Assembly: GCA_021791145.1 (NCBI GenBank)
Contig: JAJYXE010000019.1
Span: 1 to 36,810, forward strand
Direction: 5' to 3'
Length of the DNA: 36,810 nt
DNA from: Actinomycetes bacterium
GTDB taxonomy: Bacteria > Actinomycetota > Acidimicrobiia > Acidimicrobiales > RAAP-2
Shown here: in pieces, positions 6,421 to 13,439 of the stretch
How positions within the stretch are numbered: position 1 is the stretch's first letter
How the letters are laid out: every line of letters starts with the position of its first letter
The notes under the pieces: generated by a model
Databases searched by the model: none
Told to the model about the DNA's origin: nothing
What the model saw: the letters and a program-made list of their open reading frames with translations, nothing else
Position numbers and translations under genes: made by a program

Positions 6421-7026
6421 GTGGTCTCTCCGACGGCCCGAGACGCCCGCGCGGTCCCGGCGCGCCGGATCGTGCTGCTCGCGCGCCCAGGGGCGGGCAA
6501 GAGCACCCAGGCCGCGCTGCTCGCGACGCGCCTCGGCGTCCCCCACCTCTCCACCGGGGCGATGCTGCGAGACGAGGTCGCCTCGGGGTCCGCGCTCGGG
6601 CAGCTGATCGCCCCGGTGCTCGAGCGCGGCGACCTCGTGGCAGACGAGCTCGTCGTCCCCGTCATCGCCCAGCGCCTCGACACGGCGGCCGCCGCAGGGG
6701 GCTACGTCCTCGACGGCTTCCCCCGTGACCTCGCGCAGGACACGGCGTTCGCCGAGCAGCTCCCCGGCGCCGTCCAGCCGCAGGCCGTCGTCCTCCTCGA
6801 CGTGCCGGCCGAAGAGTGCCGCCGGCGCCTGCTCGCCCGGGCCGCACTGGAAGGGCGCAGCGACGACACCCCCCAGACGATCGAGCACCGACTCGCCCTC
6901 TTCGACACCGACCTCGTGCCGGTGATCGAGCGCTACGAGCGGCGCGGGCTCCTCGTGCGCGTCGACGGAGAGGCGGACCGCCACGTCGTCACCGGGCGGA
7001 TCCTCGACCGACTGGGGACCACGTGA
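6421..7026 (+). CDS. adk: Adenylate kinase, short form without LID domain
   Basis: A 201-residue nucleoside monophosphate kinase. The P-loop reads LLARPGAGKSTQAALLATRLG, the AMP-binding part LSTGAMLRDEV, and the central part YVLDGFPRDLAQ with the DGFPR motif. GRSDDTPQTIEHRL replaces the longer LID of other adenylate kinases. In housekeeping enzymes the P-loop begins GxPGAGKGT; here the first Gly is Ala and the Gly before the last Thr is Ser, so this may be a specialised second copy. Reaction: ATP + AMP to 2 ADP. The GTG start gives about 15 residues of extra N-terminus; an internal start is possible. It lies 35 nt after the SQR-like gene and overlaps the next gene (GTGA), so the three are probably one operon. 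Confidence 0.85.
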   Translation: MVSPTARDARAVPARRIVLLARPGAGKSTQAALLATRLGVPHLSTGAMLRDEVASGSALGQLIAPVLERGDLVADELVVPVIAQRLDTAAAAGGYVLDGFPRDLAQDTAFAEQLPGAVQPQAVVLLDVPAEECRRRLLARAALEGRSDDTPQTIEHRLALFDTDLVPVIERYERRGLLVRVDGEADRHVVTGRILDRLGTT

Positions 7027-8264
7027 GCGCTCGAACGGGCGGTGGACATGACGAGCCGCTTGCCCACGACCTGTTCCAGATCGTGTTCGTCGTGCTCTTC
7101 CCTGTGCCCGCTCCCCGGAACTTCGCCGGCTTCCCGCGCCCGGCCGACGGGATCGACCCGCTGCCCGAGGCCGCCGTGAAGGCGCGGATGGACCAGCTCC
7201 ACGACGTCCAGGCCGCCATCCTCGGAATGGAGTACCTCGAACGCCACCGGGTCACCCGCTGGCCGCTCGGACGAGTCCGGCTCCCCGAGGACGAAGGCAC
7301 CGGACCGACCGTCGCCGACGTGTTCTTGGTGACCCACACCGCCGGCGGGGCGCTGTGGGAGGCATGGATGGCGCCGCCCGACCAGCAGCTCGAGCCCGAC
7401 CGGTTCCTCTCGTGGCTGCGCTCCGACCACGAGAGCCCGGTCGCCGTGCTGCGCGAGGCGCTTGGCCGCCTCAGCCGTGAGCTCCTCTCGGGCGACGGAC
7501 CCGACGAGGGGTTCCCCTTCACGGTCCTACGCCTGCCTGGGGGCACTGCGCCCTTGGACGCCGTGGTCGCCGCGCACGCCGAGGACCTGGTGCGGGTCCT
7601 GTACCTCGACCGCTCGACGCTCGCGTTCAAGCGGCGGATCGTCGACGAAGAGCTCGCCCGCGACTTCTGCCTGCGCGAGGGAGGGATCTCGCTCGTCGCG
7701 GGACGGGGCGCCCTCGACCTTCGGGTCGGCGAGAGCGTGGGATCCGAGCCTTCGAGCGACACGGTCCTCGTCCCCCGCAGCGCGCTGCCGCTCCTCATCT
7801 CCATCGAGCTCCTGCTCGTCGAACGCGTGGTGCTCCAGATGTTCCTGCGCCAAGTCGCCGGTGGCGAGGTGCCGCAGTCCCTCTCGCACCTGCTCGAGCT
7901 CAAGACCGAGATGCTCGACGGACTGGCCGAGTACCGCGGCACCGTCGCCGAGTCCAACCGCTTCAGCGCCGAGGTCACCTCCTACGGCGAGAAGGTCCTC
8001 GGCCTCGACACCCTCTATTCGACGCTCACCGAGCGGCTCGAGGCCCTCACCTTCGACATCACGATGCGTTACCAGCAGAGCACCAACACCCTGCAGTTCG
8101 CCCTCACCGTCGTCCTGGGGAGCTTCCAAGCGGCGAGCGTCGCCGCGGTGATCGCCTCGGTCGCCTACCGACAGGGGCCGCTGCTCGTGCTCGCCTGGGC
8201 GGCCGGGACGGCCCTCGCCGCCGCCGCGTCCATCACGGCCCTCCTGCGCCGCCGGCTGCGCTGA
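7023..8264 (+). CDS. Unknown protein with two C-terminal membrane helices
   Basis: 413 residues, GTG start overlapping the stop of adk (GTGA). The family is not recognised. The first about 330 residues look soluble, with a long helical stretch (MLDGLAEYRGTVAESNRFS to ERLEALTFDITMRYQQSTN) that could form a coiled coil. Two hydrophobic helices follow (about residues 345-370 and 380-400), separated by a short loop, and the protein ends in RRRLR. The layout, a large soluble domain, a long helix and a terminal helical hairpin, superficially resembles CorA-like proteins, but no GMN motif is present. Co-transcription with SQR-like and adk genes is likely. Confidence 0.75.
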   Translation: MSARTGGGHDEPLAHDLFQIVFVVLFPVPAPRNFAGFPRPADGIDPLPEAAVKARMDQLHDVQAAILGMEYLERHRVTRWPLGRVRLPEDEGTGPTVADVFLVTHTAGGALWEAWMAPPDQQLEPDRFLSWLRSDHESPVAVLREALGRLSRELLSGDGPDEGFPFTVLRLPGGTAPLDAVVAAHAEDLVRVLYLDRSTLAFKRRIVDEELARDFCLREGGISLVAGRGALDLRVGESVGSEPSSDTVLVPRSALPLLISIELLLVERVVLQMFLRQVAGGEVPQSLSHLLELKTEMLDGLAEYRGTVAESNRFSAEVTSYGEKVLGLDTLYSTLTERLEALTFDITMRYQQSTNTLQFALTVVLGSFQAASVAAVIASVAYRQGPLLVLAWAAGTALAAAASITALLRRRLR

Positions 8265-8276
8265 CCACGGGCGCCT

Positions 8277-9155
8277 TCAGCCCGGGCCCTCGTCATAGCG
8301 GCGAGCCCAGGGGCCGGCGTCGCGCGCTCTTGCGCCGGTGGCGTCGAGGTCGGGGTCGTAGGGGCTCGTCGCCTCGACCGGCGGGCCGACGGACCGGTTG
8401 ACGGTGTCGGTGCGCCGGGCTTCGGCGAGGGCGGGAGGAAGGTCGAGGTGCTCGAGACGCCGGGCGTGGTAGTGGTCGCCGGGCGCGCTCGCGAGCAGCA
8501 CCTGGCGGACCCAGTCCCACTGCGCGGTCTCGTGGACGGCGAGCAGCTCGCGCTTGGTGCCTTCGTCGAGGTCTCCGAGCAGGGCGGCTTCCCACGCGCC
8601 GATGTGCTCGGGGAAGAAGCCGGGCTCCTCGCGCACCTCGAAGCACGCGCCGCTCGAGCGCACCTCCAGCTGGAAGCCGACCCCGAGGGTGTCGTCGAGG
8701 CGGTGGGTGCCGTAGCGGGCACGCCCGCCGGTCAGATAGGCGGCGACGTCGCCCAGGCACGGCGAATTCTTCGACACGACGACGAGGTCGCTTCGATCGA
8801 TCGGTGCGGTGCCGAAGGCGAGGTCTGCGAGGGCCCGCATGGCCCAGACGCCGCGCAGGAGCCCGTCGCAGGCGTGCCCGTGGAACAGGACCAGATCGGC
8901 GACCGTCACGGTCTTCGGACGCGGGTCGAGACGCCCCTGTGCGGATCGCGTGTCGATCACCTCGAAGCTCGGGAGGCCGGGGACCTCGAGCCACGCCGGT
9001 ACGTACCACCGCTCCCGCAGCGGGCGGCCCAGGTGCGCGGACGCTGTGGGCTGGTCGAGGGCGCCGGGCTGGGCGGCGGCTGTGGGTTGGGCGGCGGCTG
9101 TGGGTTGGTCGGCGGCTGTGGGTTGGTCGGCGGCTGTGGGCTGGTCCGCGGCCAC
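8277..9155 (-). CDS. FmdE-like protein with N-terminal hexapeptide repeats
   Basis: 292 residues. The central motif VLFHGHACDGLLRGVWAMRALADLAFG matches the FmdE family signature (HGHxCPGxxxG), but Pro is Asp here. SKNSPCLGDVAAYLTGGRARYG matches the second conserved block that follows it in that family. FmdE-type proteins bind metal through the His-Cys motif; the family was named from formylmethanofuran dehydrogenase but is widespread without it. The N-terminus is a QPTAAD-type repeat encoded by an 18-bp tandem repeat. The GTG start lies 4 nt after the DsrE-like gene, so it is the last gene of the arsenic operon, a context suggesting metalloid or thiol chemistry. Convergent with the gene ending at 8264. 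Confidence 0.7.
   Translation of the reverse strand: MAADQPTAADQPTAADQPTAAAQPTAAAQPGALDQPTASAHLGRPLRERWYVPAWLEVPGLPSFEVIDTRSAQGRLDPRPKTVTVADLVLFHGHACDGLLRGVWAMRALADLAFGTAPIDRSDLVVVSKNSPCLGDVAAYLTGGRARYGTHRLDDTLGVGFQLEVRSSGACFEVREEPGFFPEHIGAWEAALLGDLDEGTKRELLAVHETAQWDWVRQVLLASAPGDHYHARRLEHLDLPPALAEARRTDTVNRSVGPPVEATSPYDPDLDATGARARDAGPWARRYDEGPG
9075..9146. repeat. 18-bp tandem repeat (four units) coding QPTAAD/QPTAAA
   Basis: Four adjacent 18-bp units related to GGCGGCTGTGGGTTGGTC, with more degenerate copies on the left, encode the N-terminal hexapeptides of the FmdE-like protein. Length keeps the frame, so copy number can change without disrupting the gene. Confidence 0.85.
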
Positions 9156-9159
9156 CGGA

Positions 9160-9516
9160 TCAGAAGTTGAGGACGGTCGCGCCCTCGAGCGCGTAGCGGA
9201 CGTAGGCGTCGCGGGCGTACTGCAAGGCGATGCCCCGCTTGGTGAGCGCCTCCTCGGTCCCCGCGGCGCGCGCCGCGTTCAGGCACGCGCCGACGGAGAC
9301 GCCCGCCGCGACCAGCTCGTCGATCTGGCGGTTGTACTCGACGCGAGTCGGGTCCGCCGAGGTGTCGCTCAAGGCACCCTGGGCCGGCCCGAAGCAGTAG
9401 ACCTCGAGGTCCACGCCGCGCTCGGTGGCCACCTGCCGGACCCGCTCTGCGACGTGGGATCCCGCGGCGAGCGAGTCCTCGTCGGCGTGGAAGAGGTGGA
9501 TCACGACCTTGGCCAT
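9160..9516 (-). CDS. DsrE-family sulfur-relay-like protein
   Basis: 118 residues. The N-terminus, AKVVIHLFHADEDSLAAGSHVAERV, is the first beta-strand and helix of DsrE/DsrF-like folds. VEVYCFGPAQGALS and GVSVGACLNAARAAG provide conserved-position cysteines, the latter matching the reactive cysteine region of sulfur-carrying DsrE proteins. LEGATVLNF at the end is typical of cytosolic DsrE homologues. The ATG at 9516 is preceded by AGGAGG. It sits between arsA and the FmdE-like gene on the same strand. DsrE proteins move persulfide sulfur; a role in thiolated arsenic or sulfide handling is inferred from neighbours. Confidence 0.8.
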   Translation of the reverse strand: MAKVVIHLFHADEDSLAAGSHVAERVRQVATERGVDLEVYCFGPAQGALSDTSADPTRVEYNRQIDELVAAGVSVGACLNAARAAGTEEALTKRGIALQYARDAYVRYALEGATVLNF

Positions 9517-9604
9517 CGTCGGCCTCCTTGTGGGTGCTGGGACGTCTTCACTGCCCGCTCATGTCCTCTCATCGTGCCATCGTGCCTGCTCGTGCATCGG
9601 GGGT

Positions 9605-11365
9605 TCATGCGGACAGCGCGGCCGGCGAGGCGAGGAGCCGGGTCAGCGCCTCGACGCCCGATGGGGTGTCGGCGAGCATGGGCACCAGGGCCAGGCGAGA
9701 CGTGTACAGGGCGCGCACCTCCGAGAGCCGCTGTCGCTCAGCGGCAGCGCGCGCGCTGAGCAGCGGGTCGGTCGTGGCCGTCGCCGCGAGGCTCTGGTTC
9801 GCGACCCAGGCGAACGGCTCGATCCCGGCACGCCGCAGGTCCTCCTGGAGGGCCGCCGCCTCGTGGACGGGGGTGGCCTCGGGCACGGTGACGACGAGGA
9901 CCGAGGTGAGACCGGGATCGGTCAGCCGATCGAGCAGCGCCTCGACCTCGGGGGGCACGGCGCCGCCCTGGCGGCCGACCTCGCGGTGGTAGGCACGTGC
10001 CGCGTCGAGGAGGAGCAGGGTGTGGCCGGTGGGAGCGGTGTCGAGGACGACGAAACGCTCCGTGGCTCCCGCCACCGTGCGGGCGAAGGCCCGGAACACC
10101 GCGATCTCGGCCGTGCACGGTGAGCGCAGGTCCTCCTCGAGCACGGCTCGACCGGCGTCGTCGAGCATCGCACCGGCATCTGCGAGCACCTCGGCGACGT
10201 AGGCGGCGGTCTCGCGCTCGGGATCGATGCGGCTCACGGCGATGGTGCCCACGGCATCCTCGTCGGCGAGCACCGCGTCGAGATGGGCGGCGGGGTCGGT
10301 GGTGGTGAGCTCGACCGGGTGCCCGGCCCGTGCCAGCTCCACGGCGATCGCCGCCGCCAGCGTGGTCTTGCCGACGCCACCCTTGCCCATCGCGAGGACG
10401 AGCCCTCGCCCGCGCTCGGCCAGCTCGTCGACGAGGGCGCGAAGGGTCGTGGTGTCGGGCAGGGTCTCGCCCGGTACCTCGACCGGCGGGGTCGCGCCGT
10501 CGAGCAGCGCCCGCAGCGCGGGGACGCCGACCGGGCTGAAGGCGACGAGCGGCACCTCGTCGCGGGGCAGTCCGGCAAGCTCGGAGGGCAGCGTCTCGAG
10601 CGCGGCTGCAGCGCGCGAGGCGAGCGCAGCGGCCAGCGGGTCCTGCGAGCCCGGGGCGGAGAAGACCCCATTGACCACCAGCCGCTGGTTCCCGACACCG
10701 AGCGCGCCGAGCTCCGCCGCGGCACGCGCGGCCTCGCCGAGCGCCAGCGCATCGGGGCGCGACACCAGCACCAGCACCGTGCGCCCGGCGTCGGCCAACG
10801 TCGCCACCGCAGCCCGGTAGCGCTCGTGCTGGCTGTTCAGGCCCGACAGCGGACCGATGCACGAGGTGCCGAGCGTGCTCGTGTCGATGAACTCGCTCCA
10901 GGCCGCCGGCAGCGACAGCAGCCGCAGCGTGTGGCCGGTCGGGGCCGTGTCGAAGACCACGTGGTCGTAGGCGGCGGTGGTGTCGGGATCCGCCAGCAGC
11001 GCGCTGAACTCGTCGAACGCGGCGATCTCCACCGTGCAGGCCCCCGACAGCTGCTCTTCGACGCTGGCGACCGCCGACTCGGGCAGCACGCCGCGGTAGG
11101 GGCCGACCACGCGCTCGCGATAGGCAGCGGCAGCGGCCAGCGGGTCGATGTCGAGCGCGTCGAGGCCGGCCACGTCCGGCACCGGCGTGGGCGAGCCGCT
11201 GAGGGAGACCCCGAGCACCTCGTCGAGGTTCGACGCCGGATCGGTCGAGACGAGCAGCACACGACGCCCGGCATCGGCCAGGCCGACCGCGACCGCCGAG
11301 GCCGTCGAGGTCTTCCCCACCCCGCCCTTGCCGGTGAAGAACATGAAGCGCGGGGCGCTCGCCAT
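9605..11365 (-). CDS. arsA: Arsenite-efflux ATPase ArsA (two-domain)
   Basis: 586 residues made of two homologous halves. The first has P-loop FTGKGGVGKTSTASAVAVGL and signature FDTAPTGHTLRLLSLP. The second has P-loop GKGGVGKTTLAAAIAVELA and signature DTAPTGHTLLLLDAARAY. Cysteines appear in SGACTVEIAAF, GTSCIGPLSG and SPCTAEIAVF, positions that correspond to the arsenite/antimonite-binding site of ArsA. It would energise the ArsB carrier by ATP hydrolysis. I chose ATG 11365, 4 residues before the conserved FMFFTGKGG; the frame continues upstream for 63 codons without similarity. It follows the ArsD-AhpD gene on the same strand, matching the ArsD-to-ArsA metallochaperone pathway. Confidence 0.95.
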   Translation of the reverse strand: MASAPRFMFFTGKGGVGKTSTASAVAVGLADAGRRVLLVSTDPASNLDEVLGVSLSGSPTPVPDVAGLDALDIDPLAAAAAYRERVVGPYRGVLPESAVASVEEQLSGACTVEIAAFDEFSALLADPDTTAAYDHVVFDTAPTGHTLRLLSLPAAWSEFIDTSTLGTSCIGPLSGLNSQHERYRAAVATLADAGRTVLVLVSRPDALALGEAARAAAELGALGVGNQRLVVNGVFSAPGSQDPLAAALASRAAAALETLPSELAGLPRDEVPLVAFSPVGVPALRALLDGATPPVEVPGETLPDTTTLRALVDELAERGRGLVLAMGKGGVGKTTLAAAIAVELARAGHPVELTTTDPAAHLDAVLADEDAVGTIAVSRIDPERETAAYVAEVLADAGAMLDDAGRAVLEEDLRSPCTAEIAVFRAFARTVAGATERFVVLDTAPTGHTLLLLDAARAYHREVGRQGGAVPPEVEALLDRLTDPGLTSVLVVTVPEATPVHEAAALQEDLRRAGIEPFAWVANQSLAATATTDPLLSARAAAERQRLSEVRALYTSRLALVPMLADTPSGVEALTRLLASPAALSA

Positions 11366-11459
11366 CAGGCCACCGAGCACCCTTCGACCTGTCGAGTGAT
11401 GGTCCGTTGCAGCGGCGGCGCCCCGCGCCGTGGCGCCGGGGACCGCCGTCCCTTCCGGC

Positions 11460-12224
11460 TCAGCCACAGCAGCCCGAGGACGACTGGTTGGCGGCGACCC
11501 CGACGAGCGGCACGTCGACGGGCTCCGAGCTTCCGCCGCAGCACCCTCCGACACTCTCGGCTGTCTCGGCGGTCTCGTCGGGCTCCGAGCTTCCGCCGCA
11601 GCACCCTCCGGCGGTCTTTGCGGTCTCGGCGGTCTCCGCGGTCTCCGCGGTCGGCGCCGCGGAAACGGTGCCTGCAGCCGGCGCGCCCAGGGCGGCCGCC
11701 TCGGTGCCGAGCAGCTTGGCGGCGAGCTCCAGCACGGAGCGTGCGGGGGTGTCCTTCACCGTCTGGGCCAGCCGCACGGCCTCGGCCATCACGCCGGGCG
11801 CGACACCGAGGCGACGAGCCTGGTCGTAGTGGTACTTCAGGCATGGCTCGCAGTTCGCACCGATCGCTGCGCCGATCGCCACGAGCTCGGCCGTGACCGC
11901 GTCGAGACCCGCCGCCGCGTCGGTCCCGAAGGCCCAGGCCGCGAGCTCGGCGCGCGACGGATAGCGGCCCGACGAGCGCAGCGCGCCATCCACCACCACC
12001 GCGGGCAGCGCCTCGTCGCCGCGCTCGGCGAGCAACGCACGCACGAGCTCCTCGTCCGCGAAGGCCTTTGGCTCCTGGGACAGGTTGTGGCGCTCGACCA
12101 CCGCGCCCTGCTCGGAAAGCCACGCCAGATCGGCAGCGAACGCGGCGAGCGCCGGGTCGACGCTCGGACCGCACACCCCCGTCGAGCAGCACATCGGGGG
12201 ATCGAACACCTCGACCGTCGACAT
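11460..12224 (-). CDS. arsD: ArsD-AhpD fusion with cysteine-pair tail
   Basis: 254 residues in three parts. (1) An ArsD domain starting STVEVFDPPMCCSTGVCGPS, with the CC and C that bind As(III), to about residue 100. (2) An AhpD-like helical domain with the redox motif GANCEPCLKYHYDQARRLGV. (3) An Ala/Thr/Glu-rich tail with two copies of GGCCGGSSEP and a terminal SGCCG, giving three vicinal cysteine pairs. ArsD passes arsenite to ArsA; AhpD-like domains are thiol-disulfide peroxidase partners. ATG 12224 is preceded by GAGGAGG at ideal distance and gives the usual ArsD N-terminus; ATG 12251 would add nine residues and lies in the operator palindrome. The tail could buffer As(III) in a metallothionein-like way (inference). 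Confidence 0.9.
   Translation of the reverse strand: MSTVEVFDPPMCCSTGVCGPSVDPALAAFAADLAWLSEQGAVVERHNLSQEPKAFADEELVRALLAERGDEALPAVVVDGALRSSGRYPSRAELAAWAFGTDAAAGLDAVTAELVAIGAAIGANCEPCLKYHYDQARRLGVAPGVMAEAVRLAQTVKDTPARSVLELAAKLLGTEAAALGAPAAGTVSAAPTAETAETAETAKTAGGCCGGSSEPDETAETAESVGGCCGGSSEPVDVPLVGVAANQSSSGCCG
11520..11610. repeat. Imperfect 60-bp duplication in the ArsD-AhpD tail
   Basis: A 31-nt stretch starting at 11520 recurs exactly 60 bp later at 11580, encoding the two GGCCGGSSEP motifs. Internal duplication therefore created the extra cysteine pair. Confidence 0.85.
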
Positions 12225-12242
12225 CAGGACCTCCTCGAGTTC

Positions 12243-12294
12243 ATCGCTCATCGTCGATGAGCGATTACGATAGCAGATCGAAGCGTCGCCACAA
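12243..12294 (-). promoter_or_regulatory. arsD promoter with 23-bp palindromic operator
   Basis: Minus-strand promoter: -35 TTGTGG (12294-12289), 16-bp spacer, -10 TATCGT (12272-12267). A perfect palindrome, ATCGCTCATCG plus one base plus its complement (12243-12265), covers the expected transcription start, and arsD begins 19 nt further on. Likely ArsR operator repressing arsD-arsA-DsrE-FmdE (inference). Confidence 0.65.
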
Positions 12295-12321
12295 CCGCTC
12301 GGCGATCTCGTGGGAGGCGCC

Positions 12322-12360
12322 GGCTCAGAGTGAGGGCTCAGAGTGAGGGCTCAGAGTGAG
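12322..12360. repeat. 13-bp tandem repeat (three units) at the 3' end of arsR
   Basis: GGCTCAGAGTGAG is repeated three times head to tail; the last copy contains the arsR stop codon and the other two lie just downstream. No function is evident. Confidence 0.85.
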
Positions 12361-12725
12361 GCCATGGCCGCTTGCAGGGCGAAAAGGCCCGCGCGGTTCA
12401 GGCAATACGAGGTGCGGGGTCCTTCGATCTCGCCCTGGATCAACCCTGCCTCACGCAAGATCCGCAGATGCTCCGAGATCGTCGACTGAGCCAGCGGCAG
12501 CACAGCGACCAGGTCACCGGTCACGCACGCATGGCGCTCGGCCAGCAGGCGGATGATCCGCAGGCGCGCTGGATGACCGAGGGCCTTCGCCATGACCGCC
12601 AGCAGCTCGTCGTCGATCACCGGCGCGGCCACGCCCGCCACCGGCTCCGGTCCTCCTCCGGGAGCGCAGCAGGGCGCGTCGGAAGGCGCAAGCGTCGCCG
12701 TCCTCGACGTGGTGCTGAGACCCAT
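12351..12725 (-). CDS. arsR: ArsR-family arsenic-responsive repressor
   Basis: 124 residues from ATG 12725. A winged-helix domain with LAVMAKALGHPARLRIIRLLAERHACVTGDL and recognition helix PLAQSTISEHLRILREAGL ends with the wing GPRTSYCLNRAGL. The N-terminal extension holds DAPCCAPGGG, a cysteine pair that, with C in HACV, could form an As(III) site, as in ArsR proteins whose metalloid ligands are outside the classic ELCVCDL motif. TAGAAT at 12741-12736 is a good -10 and would start the message a few bases before 12725, so translation is nearly leaderless; ATG 12737 overlaps that -10 and is rejected. It is transcribed before arsD-arsA and divergently from the CBS-arsB-arsC genes. Confidence 0.9.
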   Translation of the reverse strand: MGLSTTSRTATLAPSDAPCCAPGGGPEPVAGVAAPVIDDELLAVMAKALGHPARLRIIRLLAERHACVTGDLVAVLPLAQSTISEHLRILREAGLIQGEIEGPRTSYCLNRAGLFALQAAMASL

Positions 12726-12735
12726 CTCGGCCCAC

Positions 12736-12741
12736 ATTCTA
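12736..12741 (-). promoter_or_regulatory. -10 element of arsR
   Basis: TAGAAT on the minus strand, about ten bases before ATG 12725. No clear -35 hexamer is seen. Confidence 0.45.
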
Positions 12742-12780
12742 CCGGCGTCGACTGCGCCGACCCGGGGTGCGAACATCACA

Positions 12781-12863
12781 TTGACAAGTCTCAATACTAC
12801 GAAGCTACGATGAATCGGCAACGAACGATCTCATCGTGGAGAACGAACGATCTCATCGTGGAG
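12781..12863 (+). promoter_or_regulatory. Promoter and twin 22-bp repeats before the CBS-arsB-arsC operon
   Basis: TTGACA (12781-12786) and TACGAT (12806-12811) are separated by 19 bp, a long spacer. Directly after come two perfect tandem 22-bp copies (12820-12841, 12842-12863). Each contains the dyad ACGAT-CTC-ATCGT, which shares the half-site CTCATCG with the palindrome before arsD. They are probably ArsR operators on the divergent promoter (inference). Confidence 0.6.
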
Positions 12864-12908
12864 TCGGAGCATGCCTCGAACGGCATTCACGTCGACGAGA
12901 CCCCGCGC

Positions 12909-13439
12909 ATGCAGGCCGGTGACGGAGACCAGCGCCGGCGACGAACGGTCGGCGAGACGAGCGCCCAGGCCGCCGGCGTGACGGCGGGCGACCTCATGGA
13001 CCCCCCGCCTGCGCCGGTCGAGCCCGGTGACGAGCTTCGCCGCGCCGTGCGGGTACTGCTCGACGCCGGCCTGACCGCCCTGCCTGTCACCGACGGCTCC
13101 GGCCGCCTGGTGGGCCTGCTGGACGAGGAGGACCTCCTGGTGCTGGCCGAGGACCGCCACGTGGTCGAGCAGGAAGCCGAGGTGGCCCGGTTCTGGCCCA
13201 TCGCCGGCGGGCGACGCGCCGCCAGGCACCTCCAGACGATCCAGGCGAAGCGCGTCTCGGAGGTCATGGCGCATCACCCCCCCTCCGTGCACATCTCGGC
13301 GCGCTGCGAGCACGCAGCCGAGGTCATGGCCGATCACCGCGCCGGGGTGCTCCCCGTCACCGACGACGAGGGCCGCGTGGCCGGGGTGCTCACCCGCCGC
13401 GCACTCATCGACGCCTGGTGGGCGGGGCGCCTGTGCTGA
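12909..13439 (+). CDS. Two-CBS-domain protein
   Basis: About 176 residues containing a CBS pair. The first CBS runs from [20 protein letters not shown] to [20 protein letters not shown]; the second runs from [20 protein letters not shown] to [23 protein letters not shown] pairs bind adenine nucleotides and regulate partner enzymes or transporters. The start is uncertain: ATG 12909 is in frame and downstream of the likely operator repeats, while GTG 12978 begins exactly at the first CBS motif. The C-terminus overlaps the start of arsB, so this protein is probably made together with the arsenite carrier and may sense energy state for it (inference). Confidence 0.82.
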   Translation: MQAGDGDQRRRRTVGETSAQAAGVTAGDLMDPPPAPVEPGDELRRAVRVLLDAGLTALPVTDGSGRLVGLLDEEDLLVLAEDRHVVEQEAEVARFWPIAGGRRAARHLQTIQAKRVSEVMAHHPPSVHISARCEHAAEVMADHRAGVLPVTDDEGRVAGVLTRRALIDAWWAGRLC

